A stretch of DNA of 64,000 nucleotides from Hyphomicrobiales bacterium (GTDB lineage: Bacteria > Pseudomonadota > Alphaproteobacteria > Rhizobiales > Rhizobiaceae), in NCBI GenBank assembly GCA_900470195.1, contig UEIJ01000024.1:62001-126000 (forward strand). The letters are read 5' to 3'. Positions within the stretch are counted from its first letter, which is position 1, and every line of letters starts with the position of its first letter. The translations under genes and the position numbers were made by a program. The notes below the pieces were generated by a model. It did not search any database. It worked only from the letters and a program-made list of their open reading frames with translations, and was not told the DNA's origin. Positions 25,536 to 33,582 of this stretch are shown piece after piece.

Positions 25536-26828
25536 TTGTATTTTGAAATAATTACGGTCGTGCTGTTGACGATCCTCAACGGCGTTCTCGCCATGTCGGA
25601 ACTCGCAGTGGTTTCATCCCGACCGGCACGGCTGAGGGTAATGGCCGACAAGGGCAGCCGCGGCGCCCGCATGGCTATTGAGCTTGCCGATAATCCCGGC
25701 CGTTTCCTGTCCACCGTCCAGATCGGCATTACGCTGGTCGGCGTTCTGTCAGGCGCATTTTCCGGAGCGACACTGGGTGCGCGCCTGTCGGGCTGGCTTC
25801 TGGGACAAGGCGTGTCGCCAGCGCTTGCGGATGCGCTTGGCGTCGGCTCGGTCGTCGTGGTTATCACCTATCTGTCCCTGATCATCGGCGAACTCGTGCC
25901 GAAGCAGATTGCGCTGCGCGCACCGGAGGCGGTTGCAAGCCGCGTCGCCCCGACGATGACGTTTTTGTCCCGGATGGCGGCGCCGCTCGTCTGGCTTCTC
26001 GATACGTCGGGCCGTCTGGTCCTCAAGCTGCTCGGCCAGTCCGGCAAGTCGAGCGATGGCGTGACCGATGAGGAGATCAAGTCCGTTCTTGCCGAGGCGC
26101 ACAGTGCTGGCGTGATCGAGACCGAAGAATCCCGCATGATCGCAGGCGTGATGCGCCTTGCAGACCGCACGGCGCGCGGCTTGATGACGCCGCGCATGGA
26201 CGTCGAAATGGTCGATATAGAAGACAGTTTCGATGAAATCCGCCAACAGCTTCACAATACCAGCCGTTCACGGCTGCCAGTGCGCGGCGAAGATTCCGAC
26301 GAGGTGATCGGTGTCCTGCAGGTGCGCGATTTCTTCAACCAGCTGTCCTCCAGGGGCAGCGTCGATCTGCGCGAGATCGTCCGGGACGTCCCCGTCGTGT
26401 CGGATTTTTCCGATGCGCTGGACGTGGTGGAAGCCATTCGCGGCACGCCAACCCATATGGTGCTCGTCTATGACGAATACGGCCATTTTGAAGGCGTGAT
26501 TACTGCGGGGGACGTGATCGAGGCCATTATCGGCGCCATGCAGGAAGAGGACCATGTCGAGGAAAAGGCGATCGTGCGCCGGGCGGATGGTTCCTATCTC
26601 GTCTCCGGCTGGATGCCGATTGACGAATTCTCGGAGTTTTTGCGTTTCCCGATCGATGAGGACGTGGAATACAACACCGTGGCCGGGCTGGCGCTTGAGG
26701 AAATGAAGCATCTGCCGGATGTGGGCGAAACCTTCGTCAAGAACGGTTGGGTGTTTGAAATTGTCGATCTCGACGGACGCCGCATCGACAAGCTGCTGCT
26801 GACGGCGGAAGAACCGGCGACCGAGTAG
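25536..26828 (+). CDS. hemolysin-family membrane protein with CBS and CorC domains
   Basis: A 430-residue protein: DUF21/CNNM membrane domain about 1-180, two CBS motifs about 205-330 (RTARGLMTPRMDVEMV, THMVLVYDEYGHFEGVIT) and a CorC_HlyC domain about 345-425. Such proteins are linked to Mg/Co efflux or tolerance; the name hemolysin is historical. The start is TTG with GAGGGG five bases upstream. It is probably monocistronic. Confidence 0.88.
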   Translation: MYFEIITVVLLTILNGVLAMSELAVVSSRPARLRVMADKGSRGARMAIELADNPGRFLSTVQIGITLVGVLSGAFSGATLGARLSGWLLGQGVSPALADALGVGSVVVVITYLSLIIGELVPKQIALRAPEAVASRVAPTMTFLSRMAAPLVWLLDTSGRLVLKLLGQSGKSSDGVTDEEIKSVLAEAHSAGVIETEESRMIAGVMRLADRTARGLMTPRMDVEMVDIEDSFDEIRQQLHNTSRSRLPVRGEDSDEVIGVLQVRDFFNQLSSRGSVDLREIVRDVPVVSDFSDALDVVEAIRGTPTHMVLVYDEYGHFEGVITAGDVIEAIIGAMQEEDHVEEKAIVRRADGSYLVSGWMPIDEFSEFLRFPIDEDVEYNTVAGLALEEMKHLPDVGETFVKNGWVFEIVDLDGRRIDKLLLTAEEPATE

Positions 26829-27064
26829 ACCGGGCCATCAATAAGTGTTTTGAGGACATGCAGGACGGGGCAATGCCGGGTGGTATGCCCCATCCGCCGA
26901 AGTAATTGTATCGATTGAACGGCTGGCCATTGGCATTTCAGATAAAGTGCATGTTATAGTTATCAGTTGGGAGGCGGGTCTGCTGCCATTCCTTTTTGGC
27001 CGGGAACACGGGGGCGTCCTGATCAGAAAAAGCTGAACGTGCTCTGGCTGATGGTTGCGTATCG

Positions 27065-29032
27065 ATGGGGTCGAAAACTGCATATTGGCTTCAACTGGTC
27101 AGGTCGGCATATGGCAGTCACGACAGTCCGATAGCCGACAAGATACTTGCGGACCAGCTCGGGGAGATCTGCGAGGGGGCACGTTTCTCGATGCCCATCA
27201 GCACGGTTCTTTCGGTGCTCATTCTGGTGGTGCAGGTCGCCGCGGGGCATTTCTGGGAGGCAGTTGCCTGGTTCGCGCTGGTCAATTTCATCAATGCGCT
27301 GCGTTTCTTCGAGGCAATTGCCCATAACCGCCGTCAGGTGCCGATTGAGCATGTCGCGGATTTGCAGCGCCAGATCAGGCGGTTTCAGCTTCTTGCTGCC
27401 CTGTCCGGCTTGGTCTGGTCCGGCGTTGCGGTGCTTTCCAGCGGGTTCGCGGACCCGCAATCGCCGGTCTATCTGGTCATCCTTGCCGGTATCTGCGCGG
27501 GCGCCGTCACCTACGGTTCGTCCTATGCTTCGGTTGCGATCAATTTCATTACCCCGCCGCTCGTCGTGACGGTGGTGTGCCTGGCCATGCGAGCCGACCT
27601 GCAATATGGCGTGATCGCTGTATCCGTCGTTCTGTTCTGGTGCGGGCTCACGCGGGGCGCGCTTCTGGGGCAGCACCGCTTCATCCAGACAAGCAGGCTG
27701 AAACACGAGGCCAAGCAGCTTGCTGACGAGATGGCGCTCAAGTCGCAGGAAGACCCGCTGACCGGCCTCTTCAACCGGCGCGGGCTGGAAACCTCCATCC
27801 GCCGGCTGCCTGTCGAGGATGGCCCGTTCATCGTCATGTTGATCGATCTCGACGGGTTCAAATCCGTCAATGATACCTACGGACACAAGGTGGGGGACGA
27901 TCTCCTCGTCGCCATCGCGCAGCGTATCCGGCAGATTTCACCCGAGCGGTCCGTGCTGGCGCGCATCGGCGGCGATGAATTCGTTCTCGTCTATCCCGAA
28001 CCGTCGGCGACAATCGAGGCGGGGCTGATCGCCGCGCGCATCATCGGCAGCCTGAGCGCCCATTATGAGGGCATCCTGTCGGTCGAGATCGGCGCCTGCG
28101 TCGGCATCTGCCGGCTGGAATGCCTCGATCCGGTTGAAATGCTGCTGCGTGCCGATTTCGCGCTTTATGCGGCCAAGAAACGCGGCCGCAACGAATATTA
28201 TTTTTTCGAAAAGCGCCTTCAGCACGAATGGGAGCGCAAGCAGAGCATCGAACGTGATCTGCGCATCGCAATCGAAACCGGGCAGGTGCAAACCTACTTC
28301 CAGCCGGTGGTGGAGCTTTCCAGCGGTCGCATGATCGGCTTCGAGGCCTTGCTGCGTTGGGACCATCCGCAGCATGGCACAATTCCCCCGCCGGAAATCA
28401 TCGATGTTGCCTGTGAAGTCGGCGTGGTGCGCCAGCTCACGCATAATGTGTTCTTCAATTGCTGCGAGATGATTGACAAGCTCACCGACAGCGGGCGCAG
28501 CGATCTGACGGTCGCCATGAACCTGTCGCCCCGCGAGATGGCCGGCGGGCGCATTCCGCATGAAATCCTGTCCCATATGGAAAGACGCGACCTGCCGATT
28601 TCCATGCTTGAAATCGAGATTACGGAAGAGGCCCCCTTCGACCAGCGAGGGATGAATGACAGCCTGGACGCGTTGTCGAAGGCTGGCGTTTCGATCGCGC
28701 TGGATGATTTCGGCACCGGCTTTGCCACCTTTGCTTCGTTGAAAAAAGGTCTCGTCGACAAGATCAAGATCGATCAGGTGTTCGTGCGCGGCATCGCGGA
28801 ATCGGAAGGCGACCAGCATATCGTGCGGGCGATGGTCGCGTTGGGAGATGCGCTTGGCGTCAAGGTGACCGCCGAAGGGATCGAGACGGAAGACGACCGC
28901 GACATGCTGTGCAGGCTTGGCTGCAACAGCGGGCAGGGCTTCCTGTTCGCCCCCGCTTTGCCGATGGGCATGGCGCTGGCCGCCCTTGCGCAATCAGGCG
29001 CCGACAGAAGGCTCGACCGGGCCGTCCCGTAG
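27065..29032 (+). CDS. membrane-bound GGDEF-EAL cyclic-di-GMP enzyme
   Basis: A 655-residue protein with about six N-terminal membrane segments (residues 40-215), a GGDEF domain (RIGGDEFVLVY near 300) and an EAL domain (FEALLRW near 427, then NLSPRE, EITE, DDFGTG, KIDQ and EGIET). Both active-site sets look intact, so it could make and break cyclic di-GMP; the balance is unknown. No periplasmic sensor is evident, so signal input may come through the membrane domain (MASE-like). Cyclic di-GMP often controls exopolysaccharide, which may link it to the locus at 40-64 kb. Confidence 0.9.
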   Translation: MGSKTAYWLQLVRSAYGSHDSPIADKILADQLGEICEGARFSMPISTVLSVLILVVQVAAGHFWEAVAWFALVNFINALRFFEAIAHNRRQVPIEHVADLQRQIRRFQLLAALSGLVWSGVAVLSSGFADPQSPVYLVILAGICAGAVTYGSSYASVAINFITPPLVVTVVCLAMRADLQYGVIAVSVVLFWCGLTRGALLGQHRFIQTSRLKHEAKQLADEMALKSQEDPLTGLFNRRGLETSIRRLPVEDGPFIVMLIDLDGFKSVNDTYGHKVGDDLLVAIAQRIRQISPERSVLARIGGDEFVLVYPEPSATIEAGLIAARIIGSLSAHYEGILSVEIGACVGICRLECLDPVEMLLRADFALYAAKKRGRNEYYFFEKRLQHEWERKQSIERDLRIAIETGQVQTYFQPVVELSSGRMIGFEALLRWDHPQHGTIPPPEIIDVACEVGVVRQLTHNVFFNCCEMIDKLTDSGRSDLTVAMNLSPREMAGGRIPHEILSHMERRDLPISMLEIEITEEAPFDQRGMNDSLDALSKAGVSIALDDFGTGFATFASLKKGLVDKIKIDQVFVRGIAESEGDQHIVRAMVALGDALGVKVTAEGIETEDDRDMLCRLGCNSGQGFLFAPALPMGMALAALAQSGADRRLDRAVP

Positions 29033-29110
29033 CCGGACTTGGTCACGGACTGGCGGCTATGGTATGTTCCCTCATGGATGGCGGCGGCAGAGGCGGGCAG
29101 CGAGGAATTC

Positions 29111-29533
29111 ATGACCGACAAGAAACCTGACGGTCCGGTACTTCTATCGGGCGGCAATCCGCAGATCGCCAAGGGCGAAGGCGACGCGCCGGTACAGGCC
29201 TATATCGCCGCCATGCCGGGCTGGAAAAGCGCGGCAGGCCGCCGCCTCGATGCCTTGATCGTGCGCACGGTCCCCGATGTCCATAAAGCAGTCAAATGGA
29301 ATTCGCCCCTCTACGGTTTGAAGGGAGAGGGCTGGTTCCTCAGCTATCATTGCTACGAGAAATATATAGAGGTTGCGTTCTTTCGCGGTGCGAAGCTGAC
29401 GCCCATGCCGCCGGTCGAATCCAGAAGCAAGGACACGCGGTACTTCCACATCCACGAGCATGACGAGGTGGACGAAGCCCAGCTTGCCGATTGGATCAGG
29501 CAGGCGAGCCGCTTGCCGGGCGAGAAAATGTAG
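29111..29533 (+). CDS. DUF1801 domain protein, first copy
   Basis: A 140-residue small cytoplasmic protein. The start MTDKKPDG follows GAGGAATT; earlier in-frame Met codons give an unnatural N-terminus. The DUF1801 fold (YdhG/YdeI-type) is recognised from YIAAMPGW and VHKAVKWNSPLYGLKGEGWFLSY. The function is not known. A second DUF1801 gene follows 59 bp downstream on the same strand. Confidence 0.78.
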   Translation: MTDKKPDGPVLLSGGNPQIAKGEGDAPVQAYIAAMPGWKSAAGRRLDALIVRTVPDVHKAVKWNSPLYGLKGEGWFLSYHCYEKYIEVAFFRGAKLTPMPPVESRSKDTRYFHIHEHDEVDEAQLADWIRQASRLPGEKM

Positions 29534-29592
29534 ATACAAATCCGTGATGCCGCACTGGCGAATTTACACCTTTATGCCACGGGAGGGACTTC

Positions 29593-29997
29593 ATGGCAGA
29601 CGATAACGAGGCGTCCAGGCTGATTGACGGACGCATCGCCGAACTCGGCGACTGGCGCGGCGAGACACTTGCCAGAATGCGCGCGCTCATAAGGCAGGCC
29701 GACCCCGAAGTGGTCGAGGAATGGAAATGGCGCGGCGTTCCGGTCTGGTCGCATGACGGCATTATCTGCACCGGCGAGACTTACAAGAAAGTCGTGAAGC
29801 TGACCTTTGCCAATGGCGCGGCGCTGGACGACCCGGCCCGCATTTTCAATTCCAGTCTTGAAGGCAATACGCGCCGCGCGCTGGATATAAGCGAGGGCGA
29901 AACGGTGGATGAGGACGCCTTCATCGGGCTCGTTCACGCTGCCATCGCGTATAATCAAGCCAAGAAGACGCGGAAAAAATCCAAAGCGTCAGGTTAA
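29593..29997 (+). CDS. DUF1801 domain protein, second copy
   Basis: A 134-residue protein with the DUF1801 pattern (EEWKWRGVPVWSHDGIICTGETYKKVVKLTF). The C-terminus is Lys-rich (KKTRKKSKASG). It shares the fold, not close identity, with the preceding gene, so the pair is diverged rather than a recent duplication. GGGAGGGACTTC supplies the ribosome site. Function unknown. Confidence 0.8.
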   Translation: MADDNEASRLIDGRIAELGDWRGETLARMRALIRQADPEVVEEWKWRGVPVWSHDGIICTGETYKKVVKLTFANGAALDDPARIFNSSLEGNTRRALDISEGETVDEDAFIGLVHAAIAYNQAKKTRKKSKASG

Positions 29998-30079
29998 GCG
30001 TCCCCAAGCGTCAGATAAGATTGAAAAGTTCGTCGGAAACGGTCGCCGCCATCTGCCGGTCGACCGTTTCAAACGTCAA

Positions 30080-30784
30080 TCAAATTGAACGGCTCAATCC
30101 GCCATCCACCCGCAGGTTCTGCCCGGTGATATAGGCGGCGCCATCCGATGCGAGGAACGAGATCGTCGCGGCGATTTCCTCGCTCTTGCCGTAGCGCTGC
30201 AACGGAACGCTCTCCCGGCGCTCTTCCGTCTTTGGCAGGCTGTCGATCCAGCCCGGCAGAACATTGTTCATGCGGATATTGTCGGCCGCATAGGTGTCGG
30301 CAAAAATCTTGGTGAAGGAGGCAAGCCCGGCGCGGAACACAGCCGAAGTCGGGAACATGGCGCTCGGCTCGAATGCCCATGTGGTCGAGATATTGATGAT
30401 GACGCCGGATTTCTGCTTCTGCATCGTCGGTACGACCAGACGGGCCGGGCGAACCGCATTGAGGAAATAGGTGTCCATCCCCTTGTGCCAGTCCTCATCG
30501 GTGATTTCGAGGATGGGCGCGCGCGGTCCGTGGCCTGCACTGTTGACCAGTACGTCGATGCGGCCCCATTTTTCCAGAACAAGATCAATGAGGCGCTTCA
30601 GGTCGTCATTGGACTGGTTTGAACCGGTGACGCCGATGCCGCCCAGTTCCTGCGCCAATGCCTCGCCCTTGCCGGAGGATGAAAGGATCGCCACCTTGAA
30701 ACCGTCCTGCGCAAGCCTGCGGGCGGCGGCGGCGCCCATGCCGCTTCCGCCAGCCGTCACAATCGCTACTTTTTCTACTGTCAT
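30080..30784 (-). CDS. short-chain dehydrogenase-like protein lacking Tyr-Lys
   Basis: A 234-residue SDR-fold protein. The start MTVEKVAIVT follows AAGGAAAGC. The cofactor motif TAGGSGMG (10-17), NSAG (81-84) and Ser133 are present, but where YxxxK is expected the sequence reads SAVFR: Ser147 replaces Tyr and Arg151 replaces Lys. The C-terminal YITGQNLRVDGGL is normal. Such divergent SDRs are seen in proteobacteria and may bind cofactor without classical catalysis. It diverges from a LysR gene, which probably controls it. Confidence 0.8.
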   Translation of the reverse strand: MTVEKVAIVTAGGSGMGAAAARRLAQDGFKVAILSSSGKGEALAQELGGIGVTGSNQSNDDLKRLIDLVLEKWGRIDVLVNSAGHGPRAPILEITDEDWHKGMDTYFLNAVRPARLVVPTMQKQKSGVIINISTTWAFEPSAMFPTSAVFRAGLASFTKIFADTYAADNIRMNNVLPGWIDSLPKTEERRESVPLQRYGKSEEIAATISFLASDGAAYITGQNLRVDGGLSRSI

Positions 30785-30921
30785 GATGCTTTCCTTTCCG
30801 GGAAATGCTGCCCGAGACGGCAACCGCCAATAACCGTTCCTTCCATTTATAACGGAGAACCCTTATCCTGACGAACGAAAATGCGTAACGTCAAGCAATA
30901 GAAAATCTATCGGATGAGTTC

Positions 30922-31803
30922 ATGAAAAGACTTCCCTCGCTCAACGGCCTGCGTGTATTTGAAGTCGTCACGCGGCATCTGAATTTCCGTCTGGCGGCGG
31001 AGGAACTTGGCGTGACGCAGGCGGCGGTGGCCCAGCAGATACGCGGCCTTGAGGCGGAGCTTGGACTGAAACTCTTTGAACGCCAGCCCCGCACGCTGGT
31101 CATGACAGAACCGGCCCGCGCCTATATCGCCAGCGTGCGGCGGGCGTTCGACCTGCTTTCGGAGGCGACCGAGATGCTGCGCCCCGAGCCGCAGCACCTG
31201 ACTATCAGCGTGACGCCAACCTTCGCCTCGAAATGGCTTATCCCGCGACTGGCAGAGTTCACGCAAACGCATCCGGATATAGAATTGCGCATTGTCGCCA
31301 GCGACAAGGTCGCCAATTTCCAGACCGATGCCGTCGATCTGGCGGTGCGCTATGGCGAGCCGCCATTCGGTCCGGGGCTGAATGCGGAGCTGCTTTTCGA
31401 GAATGTGATTGTCGCTGTCGCAAGTCCGACGCTGGTTGAAAGGCTGGGCGATCCCGCACTGCCGGAAAATCTTGAACGCTATCCGCTGCTGCACGATGCG
31501 CATAATGTCTGGCCGCAATATCTGGAAAAGGCGTTTCCCGGCGGCGTGTCCGCTTCACCGAAAAATACCCGCTTCAACCAGACTTCGCTTGCCATCGATG
31601 CGGCAATCGCCGGGCACGGGCTGGCGCTGGCAAGTCGCTTCTTCGTTAAAAAGGAAATTGCCGCGGGCAGTCTTGTTCAGCCGTTGGCCACCGAGCTGCG
31701 GGTCAGCGCGGATTTCTATGCGGTTTCGCTGCGAAAGCCGCGCCATCCAGAATCCGTGGAGGCCGTGAAGGGCTGGCTGAAAAGCGCATCCCGAAAAGTG
31801 TGA
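30922..31803 (+). CDS. LysR-family regulator (GcvA-like)
   Basis: A 293-residue LysR protein. HTH at about residues 18-45 (LNFRLAAEELGVTQAAVAQQI); the effector domain follows from about 92. The pattern SLNGLRVFEVVTRHLNF is that of the GcvA/AmpR-type subgroup. Divergent from the SDR-like gene across 137 bp, so that gene is the likely target. The last residues (SASRKV) and the stop are encoded inside a palindromic repeat, so the C-terminus may have been replaced by repeat insertion. Confidence 0.86.
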   Translation: MKRLPSLNGLRVFEVVTRHLNFRLAAEELGVTQAAVAQQIRGLEAELGLKLFERQPRTLVMTEPARAYIASVRRAFDLLSEATEMLRPEPQHLTISVTPTFASKWLIPRLAEFTQTHPDIELRIVASDKVANFQTDAVDLAVRYGEPPFGPGLNAELLFENVIVAVASPTLVERLGDPALPENLERYPLLHDAHNVWPQYLEKAFPGGVSASPKNTRFNQTSLAIDAAIAGHGLALASRFFVKKEIAAGSLVQPLATELRVSADFYAVSLRKPRHPESVEAVKGWLKSASRKV

Positions 31804-31864
31804 AACGGTTTTCGGATGAGATGCGCGTCAATACAAACAAGACGCATCCCGAAAAGTGTGAAGC
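31784..31864. repeat. paired repeat with 20-bp direct copies and palindrome
   Basis: CGCATCCCGAAAAGTGTGAA occurs at 31785-31804 and again at 31843-31862. The first copy is also half of an inverted repeat with TTTTCGG and GATGCGC at 31809-31826. The element overlaps the 3' end of the LysR gene and lies just before the stop of the convergent EamA gene. Confidence 0.85.
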
Positions 31865-31867
31865 GCA

Positions 31868-32803
31868 TCAAGTTGATGGCTCCGGGATTTCCAGCTGCGT
31901 TTTCCGGCTGCGGGCCGGCATGGTGATGCAGATGAGGCAGATGACGACCAGAAGGACGCCGAACCAGCCGAGTGCGGAGAGCCGCTCTCCGACGATCACC
32001 ACCGCGAAGAACGCGGCGACAACCGGCTCAAACAGGGTGATCGTCGTTGCAACGCTTGTTTCGACGCGGCTCAAGCCGTAGCCGAAGCAGACATAGCCGA
32101 GGAACATCGGCACGAAAGCCATGTATAGCCCGACAGCCGCATTGTTCCATGAGGCGAGAAATGGGCCGCCGGTGGCGATCAGCACCGGCATCAGCAAAAC
32201 GCCGCCTATGCCGAAGGTCGCGCCCATTGCGGTTGTCGACGATATGCCGCCCTGCATCAGCTGGCGCGCGCAGGAGGAATAGAGTGCATAGGTAAAGCCT
32301 GCCACGAGGCCAAGCAGGGAGCCGATGAGCGGCGAGCCTTCAGCGGACACGGCGTGGCTGCCGCCATCTTCCGATATGCTGAGCAGGACCATGCCGGTAA
32401 TGCCGACAATCGCGCCGGCCAGCCAGCGCAATGACGGGCGAAAGCCGCTCTGCCGGTATTCGATGCCGGCGGAAAGCAAAGGGGCGGACCCGAGCGAGAT
32501 GACCGTCCCGATGGTCACGCCAGCCATCCGCATCGAGGCATAGAAGGCGAGGGGATAGATGGCGACGCAGACCGCGCCGAGCATCAGGATGCGCCATTGA
32601 TCGGCAAGCGCCTTTCGCGACGCGATGATGCCGCGCCAGGCAATCGCGGCCTGTGCCAGTCCGCCAAGGCCCATGGCGGCGGCGCCGATTGCAGCCGCGC
32701 CGACTTCCGGCGCGAAAGTCGCTGCCGTGCCGGTCGTGCCCCAGATGGTGGAAGCGGCGATGATCGCAGTCACTCCCAGAAAATAGCTTTTCGATGATTG
32801 CAT
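31868..32803 (-). CDS. EamA/DMT-family transporter
   Basis: A 311-residue membrane protein with ten predicted helices in two EamA repeats (about 8-145 and 160-300). It resembles drug/metabolite efflux proteins of the RhaT/YdcZ-like DMT type. It is cotranscribed with the upstream TetR gene, with only 2 bp between them, so substrate-induced efflux is likely. The substrate is unknown. Confidence 0.87.
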   Translation of the reverse strand: MQSSKSYFLGVTAIIAASTIWGTTGTAATFAPEVGAAAIGAAAMGLGGLAQAAIAWRGIIASRKALADQWRILMLGAVCVAIYPLAFYASMRMAGVTIGTVISLGSAPLLSAGIEYRQSGFRPSLRWLAGAIVGITGMVLLSISEDGGSHAVSAEGSPLIGSLLGLVAGFTYALYSSCARQLMQGGISSTTAMGATFGIGGVLLMPVLIATGGPFLASWNNAAVGLYMAFVPMFLGYVCFGYGLSRVETSVATTITLFEPVVAAFFAVVIVGERLSALGWFGVLLVVICLICITMPARSRKTQLEIPEPST

Positions 32804-32805
32804 TT

Positions 32806-33396
32806 TTACACGGGTTTCAAAATCGTTGCGACCATCGCCTTGGCTTCGCCCAGACGCGCACTGTTACCCTCAAGCCCGGCCCGCATGATCGCTCCTTCGA
32901 GGATGAAGGAGAGCTGCACGGCGAGCTGGCTTACCCGGGGCGGGTCGTCGGGGATCAAGCCTGTAAGGTGCGTTACAAGCAGGCCCTCGACCTCTTCCTT
33001 GTGCTTCCTCACCGCCTCGCGGCCCGGATCGCCAGCGGGCAGTTCCGCTGCCGCATTGAGGAGACCGCAGCCGCGAAACCCGTGTTCATAAGCAAATTCC
33101 GCGTGATCGCGATAAGCATCGAAGACCGCCAGTATCCCGTCCAACGGGCCTGCTGCCTTCGCCAACCGCTTCTCATAGAGGTCCAGCCATTCGGCGTGGC
33201 GGTGTTCCAGATATGTGGCCACCAGTTCCGCCTTGGATGCGAAGTTGTTGTAGAGGCTCTGCTTCGCCACGCCTGCGCGCTGGATGATCGCGTCGATGCC
33301 GGTGGCCGAAATGCCCTCGTCGTAAAACAGCTCCGCCGCCGCTTGCAGAAGCCGCTCGCGTGCCGGTCTCGAACTTGTCGTTGCGGAATCGCCCAT
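32806..33396 (-). CDS. TetR-family repressor of the EamA exporter
   Basis: A 196-residue TetR protein. HTH at about residues 30-52 (GISATGIDAIIQRAGVAKQSLYNNF); the ligand domain follows. A perfect palindrome of 12-base arms lies 17 bp upstream of the ATG and is the expected operator. The protein heads a two-gene unit with the EamA transporter. It represses itself and the exporter in the usual model. Confidence 0.88.
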   Translation of the reverse strand: MGDSATTSSRPARERLLQAAAELFYDEGISATGIDAIIQRAGVAKQSLYNNFASKAELVATYLEHRHAEWLDLYEKRLAKAAGPLDGILAVFDAYRDHAEFAYEHGFRGCGLLNAAAELPAGDPGREAVRKHKEEVEGLLVTHLTGLIPDDPPRVSQLAVQLSFILEGAIMRAGLEGNSARLGEAKAMVATILKPV

Positions 33397-33412
33397 CTTG
33401 CACCGCCCAATT

Positions 33413-33438
33413 GATTAGGTAGACCAGTCTACCTAATC
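33413..33438. promoter_or_regulatory. TetR operator, perfect 26-bp palindrome
   Basis: GATTAGGTAGAC (33413-33424) and GTCTACCTAATC (33427-33438) are exact inverted repeats separated by CA. It lies immediately upstream of the TetR start, overlapping its promoter, and 145 bp from the divergent MFS gene start. Confidence 0.87.
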
Positions 33439-33582
33439 GGGAAATGGAGTCAATCGGCGAATGAAACGCGTGGATGAACCGGCGAAGGAGAGGTTCTAAG
33501 CCGGTTTTGGTTTTAACCCCTTGTCCCTGGGGAGAGATTCACGTATCGGCTTAATCAGGCAGATGGAACGGGAGGTCGTCCG

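Noticed and set aside
31785-31862. CRISPR-like spacing of two 20-bp repeats
   Set aside because: Only two copies with a 38-base gap, one being part of an inverted repeat; no array or cas gene is present.
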